This document shows positions 16,663 through 25,622 of a stretch of DNA of 64,000 nucleotides, piece by piece. How positions within the stretch are numbered: position 1 is the first letter of the stretch; each line of letters opens with the position of its first letter. A model generated the notes under the pieces. The model searched no databases and was not told the DNA's origin. It saw only the letters and a list, made by a program, of their open reading frames with translations. Position numbers and translations under genes: made by a program. This DNA is from VXYL01 sp963666465. GTDB lineage: Bacteria; Pseudomonadota; Gammaproteobacteria; Pseudomonadales; Azotimanducaceae. The stretch lies in NCBI GenBank assembly GCA_963666465.1, contig OY762824.1, forward strand, positions 1,550,001 through 1,614,000. The letters run 5' to 3'.

Positions 16663-19600
16663 TTACCAGGTGTCGATGTACGGATACTTCTTCTCCGTCC
16701 GGGGCTGGCGTGGCGGCAGGCGCTTGAGGCTGCTGGCGATCCAGCTGCGGGTGTCGGCAGGGTCGATCACGTCGTCGAGGCCGCCGCCCACGCCGGCGTT
16801 GATGGCCTTGGCGCCTTCATAGGCGCCGGCGACGCGGCGCTCGAACTCCAGCCTTCGTTCCTCGGCGTCGTCGATGGCGGCAAGTTCCTTGCGGTAGCCG
16901 AGTTTCACCGAACCCTCGATGTTCATGCCGGCAAACTCCGCCGTGGGCCAGGCTACCGTGAAGAAGCCGACCAGCGAGCTTGCCCCGCACATGGCCTGCA
17001 CGCCGAGGCCGTATGCCTTGCGCACCACCACGCCGAACAGGGGCGTGGTGAGGTTGGCGCCGGCGTTGAACATCCGCACGCAGTGGCGCACGAGGGCGGT
17101 TCGCTCGACGTCAGGCCCCACCATCATGCCGGGGCAGTCCATGAGGCTCAGCACCGGGATGTCGAAGGCGTCGCACAGATGGATGAATCGCGCGCCCTTG
17201 TCGGCGCCGTCGGAGTCGATAGCGCCGGCGAGATGGTGCGGATTGTTGGCGATGACACCCATCGGCTGGCCTTCGACTCGGATGAACGCGGTGATGACGC
17301 CGATGCCGAACTTCTCGCGAATTTCCAGCACCGAGCCTTCGTCTGCCAGCGTGTAGATGATGTCCTTCATGTTGTAGAGGCGCAGGCGGTTCTCCGGCAC
17401 GATGTGGCGCAGGCGGCGTTGGTCCGGCGCTTCCCATTCCTCTACCGAGCCTTGGAAGTAAGAGAGGTATTTCTTCGCCACCTCCACCGCATCGGCTTCG
17501 TCCTTGGCGAGCAGATCGACGACGCCGTTCGGCACCTGGAACGACATCGGTCCCACCTCTTCCGGCGTGTAGATGCCGAGGCCGCCGCCCTCGATCATGG
17601 CCGGCCCGCCCATCGCCACCGTGGTGCGTTCCGTGGCGATGATCACGTCGCAGCAGGCGACCAGCGCCGTGTTGCCGGCGAACGTGCGGCCGTTGATGAC
17701 GCTGATGAGCGGCACAAGGCCCGAAAGCTGCGAGAAGCGGGTGAAGGTGTGAGTGTCGAAGGCAACGCCCGGTCCGCCGCTGTCGTCACCCGGCCGACCG
17801 CCGCCGCCCTCGCCAAACAGGATGAGCGGAATGCGGAACCGATGTGCCAGTTCGAACATGCGGTCCTGCTTGTAGTGGTTGCGTCCCCCCTGGGTTCCGG
17901 CCAGCACGGTGTAGTCGTAGTGCACCAGCATCGTGCGGGCGTCCTCCTCGCCGAAGATATTCGCGTTCACCGTGCCGATGCCGGCGATGAGGCCGTCTGC
18001 CGGGGTGTTGCGGCGCAGCGTCTCCATGTCGTGGCGACGGTGCTGGCGGGCGACCACGAGGGGCCAGTATTCCTTGAAGCTGCCCTCGTCCATCAGTTGG
18101 TCGATGTTCTCCCGCGGCATTCGATAGCCGCGGCCGTAGCGCTTCGCCACCGCCTCCGGGCGGTTCTCGTCGAGGACGTAGGCGTGGCGCTCGTAGGTTT
18201 GGGCGAGGTCCGGTCGGATGTAGTCCGGGTCCAGTTCCGCCGCCGCCGATGCCGCATCGCCCGTGACCTCCGCCTCCTCGACGAAGACGATGGGATAGCC
18301 CTCGCGCACCACGTCGCCTTCGGCCATCGTCACCTGCCGGACGATGCCGTCATGTTCTGCGGCAATGACATGCTCCATCTTCATCGCTTCGACGACAGCC
18401 ACCTGCTGCCCAGCGCGCACCTCGTCACCCGGCGCGACATCGAGCGAGACGATGGTGCCCTGGATGGGCGAACCGACGCCGGTGGCGCCATCCGGGCCCT
18501 GCAGGGGCGGCATGTCCGGTTCGGCGATGGACTGGGACGCCTGCTCCGACTTCACCTTGGCGTCGTGGTCGAAGAGGGCCAAAGGATCGCTGGTATCGAG
18601 CCGGGCGCCCGCAAAGCCGTCTGCGGCGGGGGCGGGGGTGGGAGTAGAGGCGGGGGAGAGAGCAGACTTGGTGACGAAGCGCTGCCGCGTCTCGGTGGAG
18701 GGCACAGCCAAGTGGCGCAGGTTGTCGTCCACCCAGCGCGTGGTGACCTCCCCCGCAAGAAAGTCCTCATGCTGCAACACATTGTGCAGGAAGGGAATGT
18801 TCGTTCCCACACCCTCAATGCGGAACTCCGACAGAGCGCGCCGCGTGCGGGCGACGGCGGCCTCGAAGTCGGGCAATGGCGAGTGTCCGATCACCTTCGC
18901 AAGCAACGAGTCGAAGGCGGTGGACGTGGAATAGCCGGCGTAGCCGAAGCCGTCCGTGCGCACGCCGGGGCCATTGGGCGCCTCATACACGCTCAGTTCG
19001 CCTCCGGCGGGGCGCACGGAACCGTCCTCGCCCAGGGTCTCCATGTTCACCCGCGCCTGAATGGCATAGCCGCGGGGCCTGGCGATGGCGGGATCGTCGA
19101 GGCCCAGTTCCGCCAGTGTCGCCCCCTGGGCGAGGCGAATCTGCGCCTGCACGATGTCGACGCCAGTCACTTCCTCGGTGACGGTGTGTTCTACCTGCAG
19201 CCGGGCGTTGGTCTCGATGAAGACGAACGGGCGTTGGCCCTGGGAGCCTTCAGCTAGTGGAGAGTCCGAAGCGTCCACGAGAAACTCGAACGTCCCTAAG
19301 CTCGCATAGCTCTGATGGCGGGCGAACTGAACGGCGGCCTCGATGATGCGGGCTCGCAGATCATCATCGAGCGCCGGCGCCGGTGCGATTTCCACTACCT
19401 TCTGATGCCGTCGCTGCACGCTGCATTCGCGCTCGCCAAGATGCGCCACGTGGCCAGCCGAGTCGCCGAGAATCTGCACCTCGATGTGGCGTGCGCGGGG
19501 CAGGAACTCCTCCACATATACATCCGGCACGCCGAATGCCGCCTTGGCTTCGGACTGGCAGCGCTGCCAGGCGGGCTCGACCTCCGAGGCATCCTCCACC

Positions 19601-20100
19601 ACCCGCGTGCCACGACCACCGCCTCCAGCGACAGCCTTGACGATCATCGCGCCACCGTTCAAGGAGTCGAAAAACGCCTGCGCTTCCTCGAGCGAAGCCG
19701 CGTGGTCCAGGCCACCCGCCACCGGCACTCCCGCAGCCACGGCCGCAGCCCGCGCTCGCCCCTTGTCGCCAAACAAGGAAAGATGCTCGACTTTCGGCCC
19801 GACAAAGACGATCCCCGCATCGGCACAGCGCTCGGCAAAGCTGGCACGCTCGGCCAGGAAGCCATAGCCCGGATGCACGGCATCGCAACCGGTGGCCAAC
19901 GCCGCCTGCACAACAGCCTCCTCGTCGAGATAGGCCGCCGCCCCAACACCGGCGAGTGCGTGTGCCTCATCGGCCACCCGAACATGCAAACTCGCCGCAT
20001 CGTCCTCGGAATACACGGCAACGCACTCGATGCCGAGGTCTGCAGCCGCGCGAGCAACCCGAATGGCAATCTCGCCCCGATTGGCAATCAACAGCTTCAT
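16663..20100 (-). CDS. Single-chain biotin-dependent acyl-CoA carboxylase (BC-BCCP-CT)
   Basis: Acetyl/propionyl/acyl-CoA carboxylase with all three activities in 1,145 residues. The N-terminal biotin carboxylase (1-450) starts MKLLIANRGEIAIRVARAA and has the ATP-grasp glycine loop AVAGGGGRGTR and the EVQILGD, HLGERECSVQRRHQKV and ETNARLQVEHTVTE motifs. The biotin carrier segment has EAMKME at about 570, where the lysine is biotinylated. The carboxyltransferase (about 640-1145) has NGRTFAGNTALVACCDVIIA, GGPAMIEGGGLGIY, LMDCPGMMVGPD and GASSLVGFF. Most carboxylases split these parts over two or more proteins. The acyl-CoA substrate is not decided by sequence. A DUF2087 gene follows at 19 bases. 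Confidence 0.92.
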   Translation of the reverse strand: MKLLIANRGEIAIRVARAAADLGIECVAVYSEDDAASLHVRVADEAHALAGVGAAAYLDEEAVVQAALATGCDAVHPGYGFLAERASFAERCADAGIVFVGPKVEHLSLFGDKGRARAAAVAAGVPVAGGLDHAASLEEAQAFFDSLNGGAMIVKAVAGGGGRGTRVVEDASEVEPAWQRCQSEAKAAFGVPDVYVEEFLPRARHIEVQILGDSAGHVAHLGERECSVQRRHQKVVEIAPAPALDDDLRARIIEAAVQFARHQSYASLGTFEFLVDASDSPLAEGSQGQRPFVFIETNARLQVEHTVTEEVTGVDIVQAQIRLAQGATLAELGLDDPAIARPRGYAIQARVNMETLGEDGSVRPAGGELSVYEAPNGPGVRTDGFGYAGYSTSTAFDSLLAKVIGHSPLPDFEAAVARTRRALSEFRIEGVGTNIPFLHNVLQHEDFLAGEVTTRWVDDNLRHLAVPSTETRQRFVTKSALSPASTPTPAPAADGFAGARLDTSDPLALFDHDAKVKSEQASQSIAEPDMPPLQGPDGATGVGSPIQGTIVSLDVAPGDEVRAGQQVAVVEAMKMEHVIAAEHDGIVRQVTMAEGDVVREGYPIVFVEEAEVTGDAASAAAELDPDYIRPDLAQTYERHAYVLDENRPEAVAKRYGRGYRMPRENIDQLMDEGSFKEYWPLVVARQHRRHDMETLRRNTPADGLIAGIGTVNANIFGEEDARTMLVHYDYTVLAGTQGGRNHYKQDRMFELAHRFRIPLILFGEGGGGRPGDDSGGPGVAFDTHTFTRFSQLSGLVPLISVINGRTFAGNTALVACCDVIIATERTTVAMGGPAMIEGGGLGIYTPEEVGPMSFQVPNGVVDLLAKDEADAVEVAKKYLSYFQGSVEEWEAPDQRRLRHIVPENRLRLYNMKDIIYTLADEGSVLEIREKFGIGVITAFIRVEGQPMGVIANNPHHLAGAIDSDGADKGARFIHLCDAFDIPVLSLMDCPGMMVGPDVERTALVRHCVRMFNAGANLTTPLFGVVVRKAYGLGVQAMCGASSLVGFFTVAWPTAEFAGMNIEGSVKLGYRKELAAIDDAEERRLEFERRVAGAYEGAKAINAGVGGGLDDVIDPADTRSWIASSLKRLPPRQPRTEKKYPYIDTW

Positions 20101-20204
20101 GGTTGTGGAGTTCCCCCTCTCATTCCGCGCTTCCGCCCGCTTTGGCCATCGTGGGCCGACCGCCCTCTCCGGCGCACCTACTGGTTCCGCCTACGCAAAG
20201 CCGC

Positions 20205-20537
20205 CTACGCAAAGATTGTGCTCAGGCGCGCCAGCACCTCGTCCATGATCGGTTCGGGAACCGATTCAAGGCGTCTTCCGCCTCGCGCCAAGACGTCGAG
20301 CGTCCGGGGCTGATCACAGCGAATCACGCCGGTCGTACGCGTGCCAGCCTCTTCCAAGGAAACCGCAAAGCCGCGCTGTCGCGCGAACTGTCCTCCCTTC
20401 GTGACGGGAACGACAACGGGCGTCCTCGTCAGTTGGTTGAAAGGCGTAGGCGAGACAATGACGACTGGCCTCGTTCCTCGCTGCTCATGTCCTGCCGTCG
20501 GGCCCTGGCCGACAAACCAAATGTCGCCCCGCTGCAC
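20205..20537 (-). CDS. mazF: MazF/PemK-family mRNA interferase toxin
   Basis: Endoribonuclease toxin of 110 residues: MQRGDIWFVGQGPTAGHEQR with the GHEQRGTRPVVIVSP active strand, PVVVPVTKGG and VIRCDQPRTLDV, all usual for MazF/PemK/ChpB. GTG start at 20537, directly after the antitoxin TAG with no gap, so the two are translated together. The conserved Arg and Thr/Ser of the active pocket appear intact, so it could be functional. Confidence 0.9.
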   Translation of the reverse strand: MQRGDIWFVGQGPTAGHEQRGTRPVVIVSPTPFNQLTRTPVVVPVTKGGQFARQRGFAVSLEEAGTRTTGVIRCDQPRTLDVLARGGRRLESVPEPIMDEVLARLSTIFA

Positions 20538-20792
20538 CTAAATCAACTCTTTGCCGACTGCACCACCGTTCACCCAATCCGGGTCCGGGTCGTCTTCGGC
20601 AGTCTCGTCGCATTGCGCTAGCAACTCGTCCAAGGAGTACCTCGGGCGGCTGCACGGCTCCACAACGAGGTGGCCGTCACGAACGTCGAGGGCGACCCTC
20701 GCGCCGGCCCGAAGCTCGAGCAGGTCTAGCAACGGTGGCGGCACTGCCAGCATGATGGACCCACCAACCTTGCGCAGGCTTGTCGAGTGCAT
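20538..20792 (-). CDS. mazE: MazE/AbrB-type antitoxin
   Basis: Antitoxin of 84 residues with an AbrB/MazE swapped-hairpin N-terminus (SLRKVGGSIMLAVPPPLLDLLELRAGARVALDV) and an acidic, flexible C-terminus that would block MazF (DETAEDDPDPDWVNGGAV). Directly abuts mazF. AT-rich sequence just upstream (about 20815-20835, TATAT..AGTATAA) is a likely autoregulated promoter. Confidence 0.88.
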   Translation of the reverse strand: MHSTSLRKVGGSIMLAVPPPLLDLLELRAGARVALDVRDGHLVVEPCSRPRYSLDELLAQCDETAEDDPDPDWVNGGAVGKELI

Positions 20793-20910
20793 CGGGATAC
20801 CTCGGCCCCTTCAGTTATATCGCAGTATAACCCTCGGTGACATAGGTGGCGGCGCGTGCCTCGGGCGGCAGGGCTAATGGTGCCGGTGCAAGCGCCCCGT
20901 TCGAAGATGA

Positions 20911-21063
20911 TCATCTAGCAGCCTGACGGACTTTGCCGTCTCGGCGAAGTTCGACAGGGTGATAGGCGCCGAGAATCGACTGGCTGCCGACGATGACGAA
21001 CTGATCCGTGCCCAAGATGGCGGCGGATGCCCGGATGATGTGTTCAAGCTGGGACCGATTCAT
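20911..21063 (-). pseudogene. Truncated nucleotidyltransferase (DUF6036-like) gene
   Basis: The first 35 or so codons read MNRSQLEHIIRASAAILGTD then QFVIVGSQSILGAYH, the start of a DUF6036/AbiEii-like nucleotidyltransferase of the kind paired with the small gene just upstream. After AYH the frame enters a degenerate copy of the 117-bp repeat and stops. The rest of the enzyme is missing. The start at 21063 overlaps the upstream gene by 20 bases, the usual coupled arrangement for this pair. Confidence 0.65.
20914..20965 (+). repeat. Degenerate third copy of the 117-bp repeat
   Basis: Shares CTAGCAGCCTG, CGGACTT and CGACAGGGTGA blocks with the left part of 11282-11398. It marks the point where the nucleotidyltransferase gene is cut off. 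Confidence 0.55.
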
Positions 21064-21379
21064 GGATCGTCCTGCGTTCCCACGGCGACAGCACGCCGAC
21101 GAACGGAGTGCTCTGCCGCAGCCTCTTCGATTTCTCGTCGTCCGCGACGAGCAGCTTCCTGACCTCGGACCAAGGACATTCGAGGATGCGTAGCCACTCG
21201 GCGTAGGCCGGGTGCAGGTACCCCAAGTGCCTTGTCCACCGTTGGATGTTGCGCCCTGGCACGTCAAGTAGCGCGGGGTCGGCGTCGATCTTGGCGGCGA
21301 TGGCAAGATGCGTCCGTCGCCGGATTTCGTCAAGCCGGTCGTGGTCGTTGGCCCATGGGTGAGCGGTCGGCGGGTTCAT
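21044..21379 (-). CDS. Antitoxin-like partner of a nucleotidyltransferase
   Basis: A 111-residue protein (MNPPTAHPWANDHDRLDEIR...). The pattern DRLDEIRRRTHLAIAAKIDA, LDVPGRNIQRW, LHPAYAEWLRIL and the C-terminal RLRQSTPFVGVLSPWERR is that of the small first gene commonly coupled to DUF6036-type nucleotidyltransferases in putative TA pairs. Here the partner is truncated, leaving an orphan. The family role is only inferred from such pairings. Confidence 0.7.
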   Translation of the reverse strand: MNPPTAHPWANDHDRLDEIRRRTHLAIAAKIDADPALLDVPGRNIQRWTRHLGYLHPAYAEWLRILECPWSEVRKLLVADDEKSKRLRQSTPFVGVLSPWERRTIHESVPA

Positions 21380-21484
21380 CGGTCGATTGTAGCGCCTGAC
21401 CGGCAGCGCTAGTCCCTTCACTTGCGTGCGGGAGTCGGGACCGACGTATGATCGTGCGCCAGCGGAGATCAAGAGGGTGCGAGA

Positions 21485-22573
21485 GTGACGGACTTTGCCG
21501 AGGCGGCGGAGCAGGCGATGGGGCTTGGCAATCGGGGGCCGCTCAAGGTTGATTCTGATGGGCGGGTGGATGAGGCCATTCTCGAAGCCTATTGGCGCAC
21601 AGGCTTCTACATCTTCGAGGGCGCGTTGGCTGCCGAGGAGATGGCAGAGCTCAAGGGCGAGTTCGATGAGCTTGTGGATCGTGCGCCCGTGGCCACTGGT
21701 GCCGAGACCGATGCCGAAGGGCGGCCGGCGGTGGGTGACGAGCAACAGCGGAAGCTGTTTCGCTTCGTCAAGCCCTTGACGGACCCCTACGGTGCCACGG
21801 AGACGACCAACGGCCGGTATCAGGTGAAGATGCGCGAGCCGCATGCCCCGCAAGGCGCGCCCGCCCGCGTGCTGCTGCAGATCGGGGGCATCCTGCAGTT
21901 CATGGACAGCACGCTGCGCGTCTATGGCCACCCGGGGCTATTGGTCGTGGCCGAGGCGGTGAACGGCGCCGACTTCACGCCCTTCACCGAAGTCATTTGG
22001 TTCAAGCAGGCGCGGCTCGGTGCCGCCGTGTCATGGCATCAGGACGGCACCACCCATTGGCAGAGCCCGGAGCTTGACCGCGGCACCCACGGCTTCAATT
22101 TCATGGTGAACCTCTACCCCACCTGTCCCGAGAACGCCCTCTGGGTAGTGCCCGGCACCCACACCGGCGGCAAGGCCGACCTCAAGGCAATGATGGCCGG
22201 CAGCGGCTCCGACCGGCTCGAAGGCGCGGTGCCGATGCTCTGCAACCCCGGCGATGTGGCCATCTGCAACCGCCAGGTGGTGCACGGCTCGTTCCCCAAC
22301 ACCTCCGACACGCCCCGCGCCACCTTTGTGTTCGGCTTTCACCGTCGCTCGTCGGTGGCCGGCGTGCAGGGCTGGGCACCGCAACCATTCGACGACGCCT
22401 ACATCGAGGCCAGCAGCCGGCTCATCCCGCTTGCCATCGATGCCCGCAGGCAACGGTTTCCGGGCGAGCAGGCCTATTCCTACCGACCGCTTGCGGATCA
22501 GCCCATCCGCCTCGATGACACGACCCGCAAAGAGGTGCTTCACAACTATCAGCAACGGATGATTGGGATCTGA
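21485..22573 (+). CDS. Phytanoyl-CoA dioxygenase (PhyH) family protein
   Basis: Fe(II)/2-oxoglutarate-dependent oxygenase of 362 residues, PhyH family; substrate unknown. The iron ligands are visible as HQDGTTHW (H-x-D at about residue 183) and VVHGSFPNTS (about 262), and the 2-oxoglutarate arginine probably lies in TPRATFVFGFHRRS. The N-terminal EAYWRTGFYIFEGALAAEEM is the standard first helix of this family. GTG start at 21485. Stand-alone gene; such enzymes in this kind of genome often modify small osmolyte or lipid substrates. Confidence 0.88.
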   Translation: MTDFAEAAEQAMGLGNRGPLKVDSDGRVDEAILEAYWRTGFYIFEGALAAEEMAELKGEFDELVDRAPVATGAETDAEGRPAVGDEQQRKLFRFVKPLTDPYGATETTNGRYQVKMREPHAPQGAPARVLLQIGGILQFMDSTLRVYGHPGLLVVAEAVNGADFTPFTEVIWFKQARLGAAVSWHQDGTTHWQSPELDRGTHGFNFMVNLYPTCPENALWVVPGTHTGGKADLKAMMAGSGSDRLEGAVPMLCNPGDVAICNRQVVHGSFPNTSDTPRATFVFGFHRRSSVAGVQGWAPQPFDDAYIEASSRLIPLAIDARRQRFPGEQAYSYRPLADQPIRLDDTTRKEVLHNYQQRMIGI

Positions 22574-22642
22574 GGTCAAGGCCCCCCGCCGAGAGAAGCG
22601 ATGACGCTCTCTCTCGGTGAGCGTGGCTCGTTGCGAACGCAC

Positions 22643-23248
22643 TCAACCGGAGCTTTGGCCAACCCCGAAGGCCGTGTCGAACGCGGCGGCGAGCGCTTTG
22701 CCGGCGCCGGAAAAGAAGTGGTCTGCGCCTTCCAACGTGATTAGGCGCGCGGACGCCTGCTCAGCGGCCCATTTGGCAGCGAACGCCGCGTCCACGAAGT
22801 CGTCCCGGTCGCCGTGGATGAGCACCGTGGGTGGGGCAGGTCGGTGCGGGAAGTCCATCGATGGCATGGGTGGTGCCACCATCACGACCTGGGCAATGTC
22901 TTCGAGCGCGGCGGCGGCGCGCCATGCGACATCGGCGCCGAAGGAGTAGCCAAGCAGCGTGAGGGTTCTGGCGCCAAACGTGCGGCGCACCCAGTTCGCG
23001 ACACAGACGGCGTCGTCCGCCTCGCCGCCGCCACCGTCGAAGCTGCCTTCGCTGGCACCGACGCCACGATAGTTGAAGCGGATGGAACTGCCCTCGAGGC
23101 GCTGCCAAGCTTGCTCGGCGAGGCCCAGCACGCCGTCGTGCATGGATCCGCCATAGAGCGGATGCGGATGACAAAGCACGGCGTAGTTGCCGCCGCGGTC
23201 ATCTACGACCAGTTCCAAGGCGCCGGCAGGGCCCTCGATGCGCGTCAT
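22643..23248 (-). CDS. Alpha/beta hydrolase (small, YsgA/COG2945-like)
   Basis: Small serine hydrolase of 201 residues from ATG 23248 (MTRIEGPAGALEL). It shows CHPHPLYGGSMHDGVL, then FNYRGVGASEGSFDGGGGE, the nucleophile elbow LLGYSFGAD, the acid region LIHGDRDDFVD and the catalytic His in GADHFFSGAG. This is the compact COG2945 type, often annotated as a predicted hydrolase. An ATG four codons earlier is equally possible. Stand-alone. Confidence 0.85.
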   Translation of the reverse strand: MTRIEGPAGALELVVDDRGGNYAVLCHPHPLYGGSMHDGVLGLAEQAWQRLEGSSIRFNYRGVGASEGSFDGGGGEADDAVCVANWVRRTFGARTLTLLGYSFGADVAWRAAAALEDIAQVVMVAPPMPSMDFPHRPAPPTVLIHGDRDDFVDAAFAAKWAAEQASARLITLEGADHFFSGAGKALAAAFDTAFGVGQSSG

Positions 23249-23380
23249 GCTGTTCCTCAACCACCGGGCCCGGCCAAGAAGGTGACCGCGCCGCCGTTAT
23301 GATAGTGCGACCCTCCGGCCGGCCATCAGTCCCTTAGTCCCCGCATTCTCATCGGGCAGGAAAGCAAAGGCCAGCGGCAT

Positions 23381-23881
23381 ATGTCCACGAAACAACACTC
23401 AGTTTGCATACGCGACGAGACAGCCGGCGATGCGGAAGCGGTACACGCGCTTCTTCTGGAGTGTTTCCCCACCACCGCAGAGGCGGACCTGGTCCGGCAA
23501 CTTCGTCAGGATGGCGACATCGCGTTCTCGTTCGTGGCGCTCGCTGCCGATGCGGTCGTCGGCCACGTGGTCTTCTCGCGCTTGACAGCGCCCCGAGGAT
23601 CCTTGGCACTGGCCCCGGTCGCCGTGACCACCGCTTCCCGGCGGCAAGGCATCGCTGCGGCACTCATCGAAACGGGAATCGCGCGCGCCAAGGCGAAGGG
23701 CCTCGCGATGGTGGTGGTGCTCGGTGACCCCGCCTACTACCGTCGCTTTGGCTTCCGCGAGCAGACCGTCGAGGGCATGTCCGGCCCCTACGCGGGACCC
23801 AATCTCATGGGACTCATGCTCGCAGAAGGCCAGCCTCGCGGCGATGCGATCGTGCATCCGCCCGCATTCGCCTCGGTTTAG
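23381..23881 (+). CDS. GNAT N-acetyltransferase (YhbS-like)
   Basis: Acetyl-CoA-dependent N-acetyltransferase, 166 residues, complete. The core runs VCIRDETAGDAEAVHALLLE, FVALAADAVVGHVVFSRL, LALAPVAVTTASRRQGIAAA (acetyl-CoA loop R-x-x-G-I-A) and VVVLGDPAYYRRFGF, followed by MGLMLAEGQPRG. The VLGDPAYYRRFGF signature is typical of the YhbS group. The 3' two-thirds was duplicated about 1.5 kb downstream (25105-25400), where it is broken. Confidence 0.9.
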   Translation: MSTKQHSVCIRDETAGDAEAVHALLLECFPTTAEADLVRQLRQDGDIAFSFVALAADAVVGHVVFSRLTAPRGSLALAPVAVTTASRRQGIAAALIETGIARAKAKGLAMVVVLGDPAYYRRFGFREQTVEGMSGPYAGPNLMGLMLAEGQPRGDAIVHPPAFASV

Positions 23882-23893
23882 CAGACAGCCAAA

Positions 23894-24286
23894 ATGCTTA
23901 GGGCGGGGGGCTTGGTACCTTGGTGGGAAGCAGCTCACCAGGTACGAGTTCTTTTCAACTACGAGTACCCCCCTACGCTTCAGACCCCGACGAGTACCTT
24001 GTCCAGCTGGAGGCCGCCTGACACCTCAGTGCCATATGTGGTGAGCCGGTACAGGAACTTGACGCACACAACCTCCTCGTGCGAAGTTGGAGCCTGTGGA
24101 GGCACGTTTGGAGGTGAGAGTTTGGTCACGGTCAGGTCAGCAACCGGCGTGTTCGCATGCATCACGATCTGCCTGTGGGGTGGAGTGGGTGTTGGGGTGC
24201 GTGCAGAAGTCCGGGAAGTTCCGATTGCAGAAGTCATGAGAGAGTTCTGCGCGGTTGTTGTCGCGAACGAGGAATACTGGGCATGA
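23894..24286 (+). CDS. Possible hypothetical protein (low support)
   Basis: The open frame ends in EVPIAEVMREFCAVVVANEE then a TGA that overlaps the next ATG by four bases, which is the main support. The N-terminal part overlaps the tail of the GNAT duplication and looks non-natural, so a true start would be internal (for example MREFCAV or an upstream GTG). A minus-strand frame at 23980-24237 competes. Function unknown. Confidence 0.25.
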   Translation: MLRAGGLVPWWEAAHQVRVLFNYEYPPTLQTPTSTLSSWRPPDTSVPYVVSRYRNLTHTTSSCEVGACGGTFGGESLVTVRSATGVFACITICLWGGVGVGVRAEVREVPIAEVMREFCAVVVANEEYWA

Positions 24287-24612
24287 AGTCAAATCGAAGA
24301 GTAGAACTTAGTGGCTGGCAAGGCGCGACAACTGGGTTGCGCGTGGCCGCTGACTCCAAGAGCCGGGTGTTTGAGCCCCTTAGGGGCAAGCTAAGGCAAG
24401 TCCAAATCGTATTGCCCGGGCATCGGATCCAGCCGGTCTGTCAGATCACTCCCACCTTTTGGACTACATGTCCCGAACTCAGATCGGCGGAGATAGGTCG
24501 GTGGATGGTGGCGCGCAGGGACAAGCCATGGCCGCGAGGACGCCCGCCGCGGTACGAGGCAGAGCTTGTTGGCATGGATGGTGGCACCATGTCGATCCGC
24601 ATAGTCGAGTAG
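24283..24612 (+). CDS. Hypothetical protein
   Basis: A 109-residue basic protein, MKSNRRVELSGWQGATTG..., with the ordered motifs VLPGHRIQPVCQITPTFW, TCPELRSAEIGRWM and GRPPRYEAELVG. This looks like a real folded domain rather than shadow coding. No family is recognised. It may be coupled to the short frame before it (ATGA). It lies between the two copies of the GNAT segment, so it may have arrived with that duplication. Confidence 0.5.
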   Translation: MKSNRRVELSGWQGATTGLRVAADSKSRVFEPLRGKLRQVQIVLPGHRIQPVCQITPTFWTTCPELRSAEIGRWMVARRDKPWPRGRPPRYEAELVGMDGGTMSIRIVE

Positions 24613-24769
24613 CGGACGAACAGCCCCTGGGAACACTCCCACTGCGTGCGGACTTGAAACCGCGGGCTGTCCGAAGCGGACTTGAGCGCCCATTGCCGCC
24701 GAGACGGACCCGGTGCTGAGCGATGCGCCCGATGCGCCGCTCCCCGAGCGCACGGACCGCTGGGGCCTT

Positions 24770-25093
24770 TTACCGGCACGCAAACATTTTCGTCCGACAC
24801 AATGATGGAAAAAGTTTCGCCTTGACCCAACGCTCCACGCCTGCGCGGCGATGGGGTCGCGGGTCCCGGCGGCCGCCGAACGCTCAGCCCCTCAACCCCA
24901 CGCTGAACCGCGTCACCCTCCGGAACGGCGATGTGGGAAATCGCCCGTCGTGCGCGAGACCGAATGTTCGTGCGTCGGGAGGGTGGCCCTGTCCCACCCG
25001 CGACACGCGTTGAACGGCGTTACGCTCCCGAACGGCAATCGCGTGGGAGATTTCCTACACCGTGTAAGACGAAATGTTTTGTGTGTCGGGAAA
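24770..25093 (+). mobile_element. TIR repeat element, copy 1 (diverged)
   Basis: A 324-bp copy of the accessory-island element. The left end is diverged (ACCGGCACGCAAACATTTTC); the right end is close to the consensus, with one extra T (GAAATGTTTTGTGTGTCGGG). It contains both internal direct units of about 85 bp (around 24905-24995 and 25005-25090). Its right end abuts a 5'-truncated GNAT gene copy. Its core carries no intact gene. Confidence 0.85.
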
Positions 25094-25104
25094 CGCTGAC
25101 GTTG

Positions 25105-25400
25105 ACAGCGCCCAGAGGATCCTTGGCACTGGCCCCGGTTGCCGTGACCACAGCTGCCCGGCGGCAAGGCATCGCCGCGGCTCCTATCGAGGGGGGAATC
25201 GCGCGCGCCAGGGGCAGGGCGTCGCGATGGTGGTGGTGCTCGGCGACCCCGCCTACTACCGTCGCTTTGGCTTCCGCGAGCAGACCGTCGAGGACATGTC
25301 CAGCCGCTACGCGGGACCCAGTCTCATGGGACTCATGCTCGCACAAGGCCAGCCTCGCGGCGACGCGATCGTGCATCCGCCCGCATTTGCCTCGGTTTAG
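25105..25400 (+). pseudogene. Truncated, frameshifted copy of the GNAT gene
   Basis: Matches 23587-23881 closely (GLDPAYYRRFGF region, MGLMLAQGQPRGDAIVHPPA at the end) but lacks the first 70 codons, which end at the right end of repeat copy 1, and carries a one-base deletion around 25205-25215. Similarity continues for about 60 bases after the stop. No functional product. Confidence 0.85.
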
Positions 25401-25622
25401 TAGACCGCCGAAATGCCTATGGCGCGCGGGTCTTGGGTGGCCGCTTGGTGGGGAGCGACCGAGAACCGGCCCGGCTGGCTGCTATTGGTACGGCCCTTGT
25501 CCCGAGGCCCAATGTCGCCACATGTACCCCGACCCCCACCGTCCCTGCCCATGCGTTGTGAATCATGCCGGGAGGTCGCGCATGGGCCGATATCATCAGC
25601 CAAACACCCCGCTGGAGCCTTG

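Noticed and set aside
16513..19257. Plus-strand open frame of 914 codons
   Set aside because: It is the antisense of the carboxylase gene, with no domain-like sequence.
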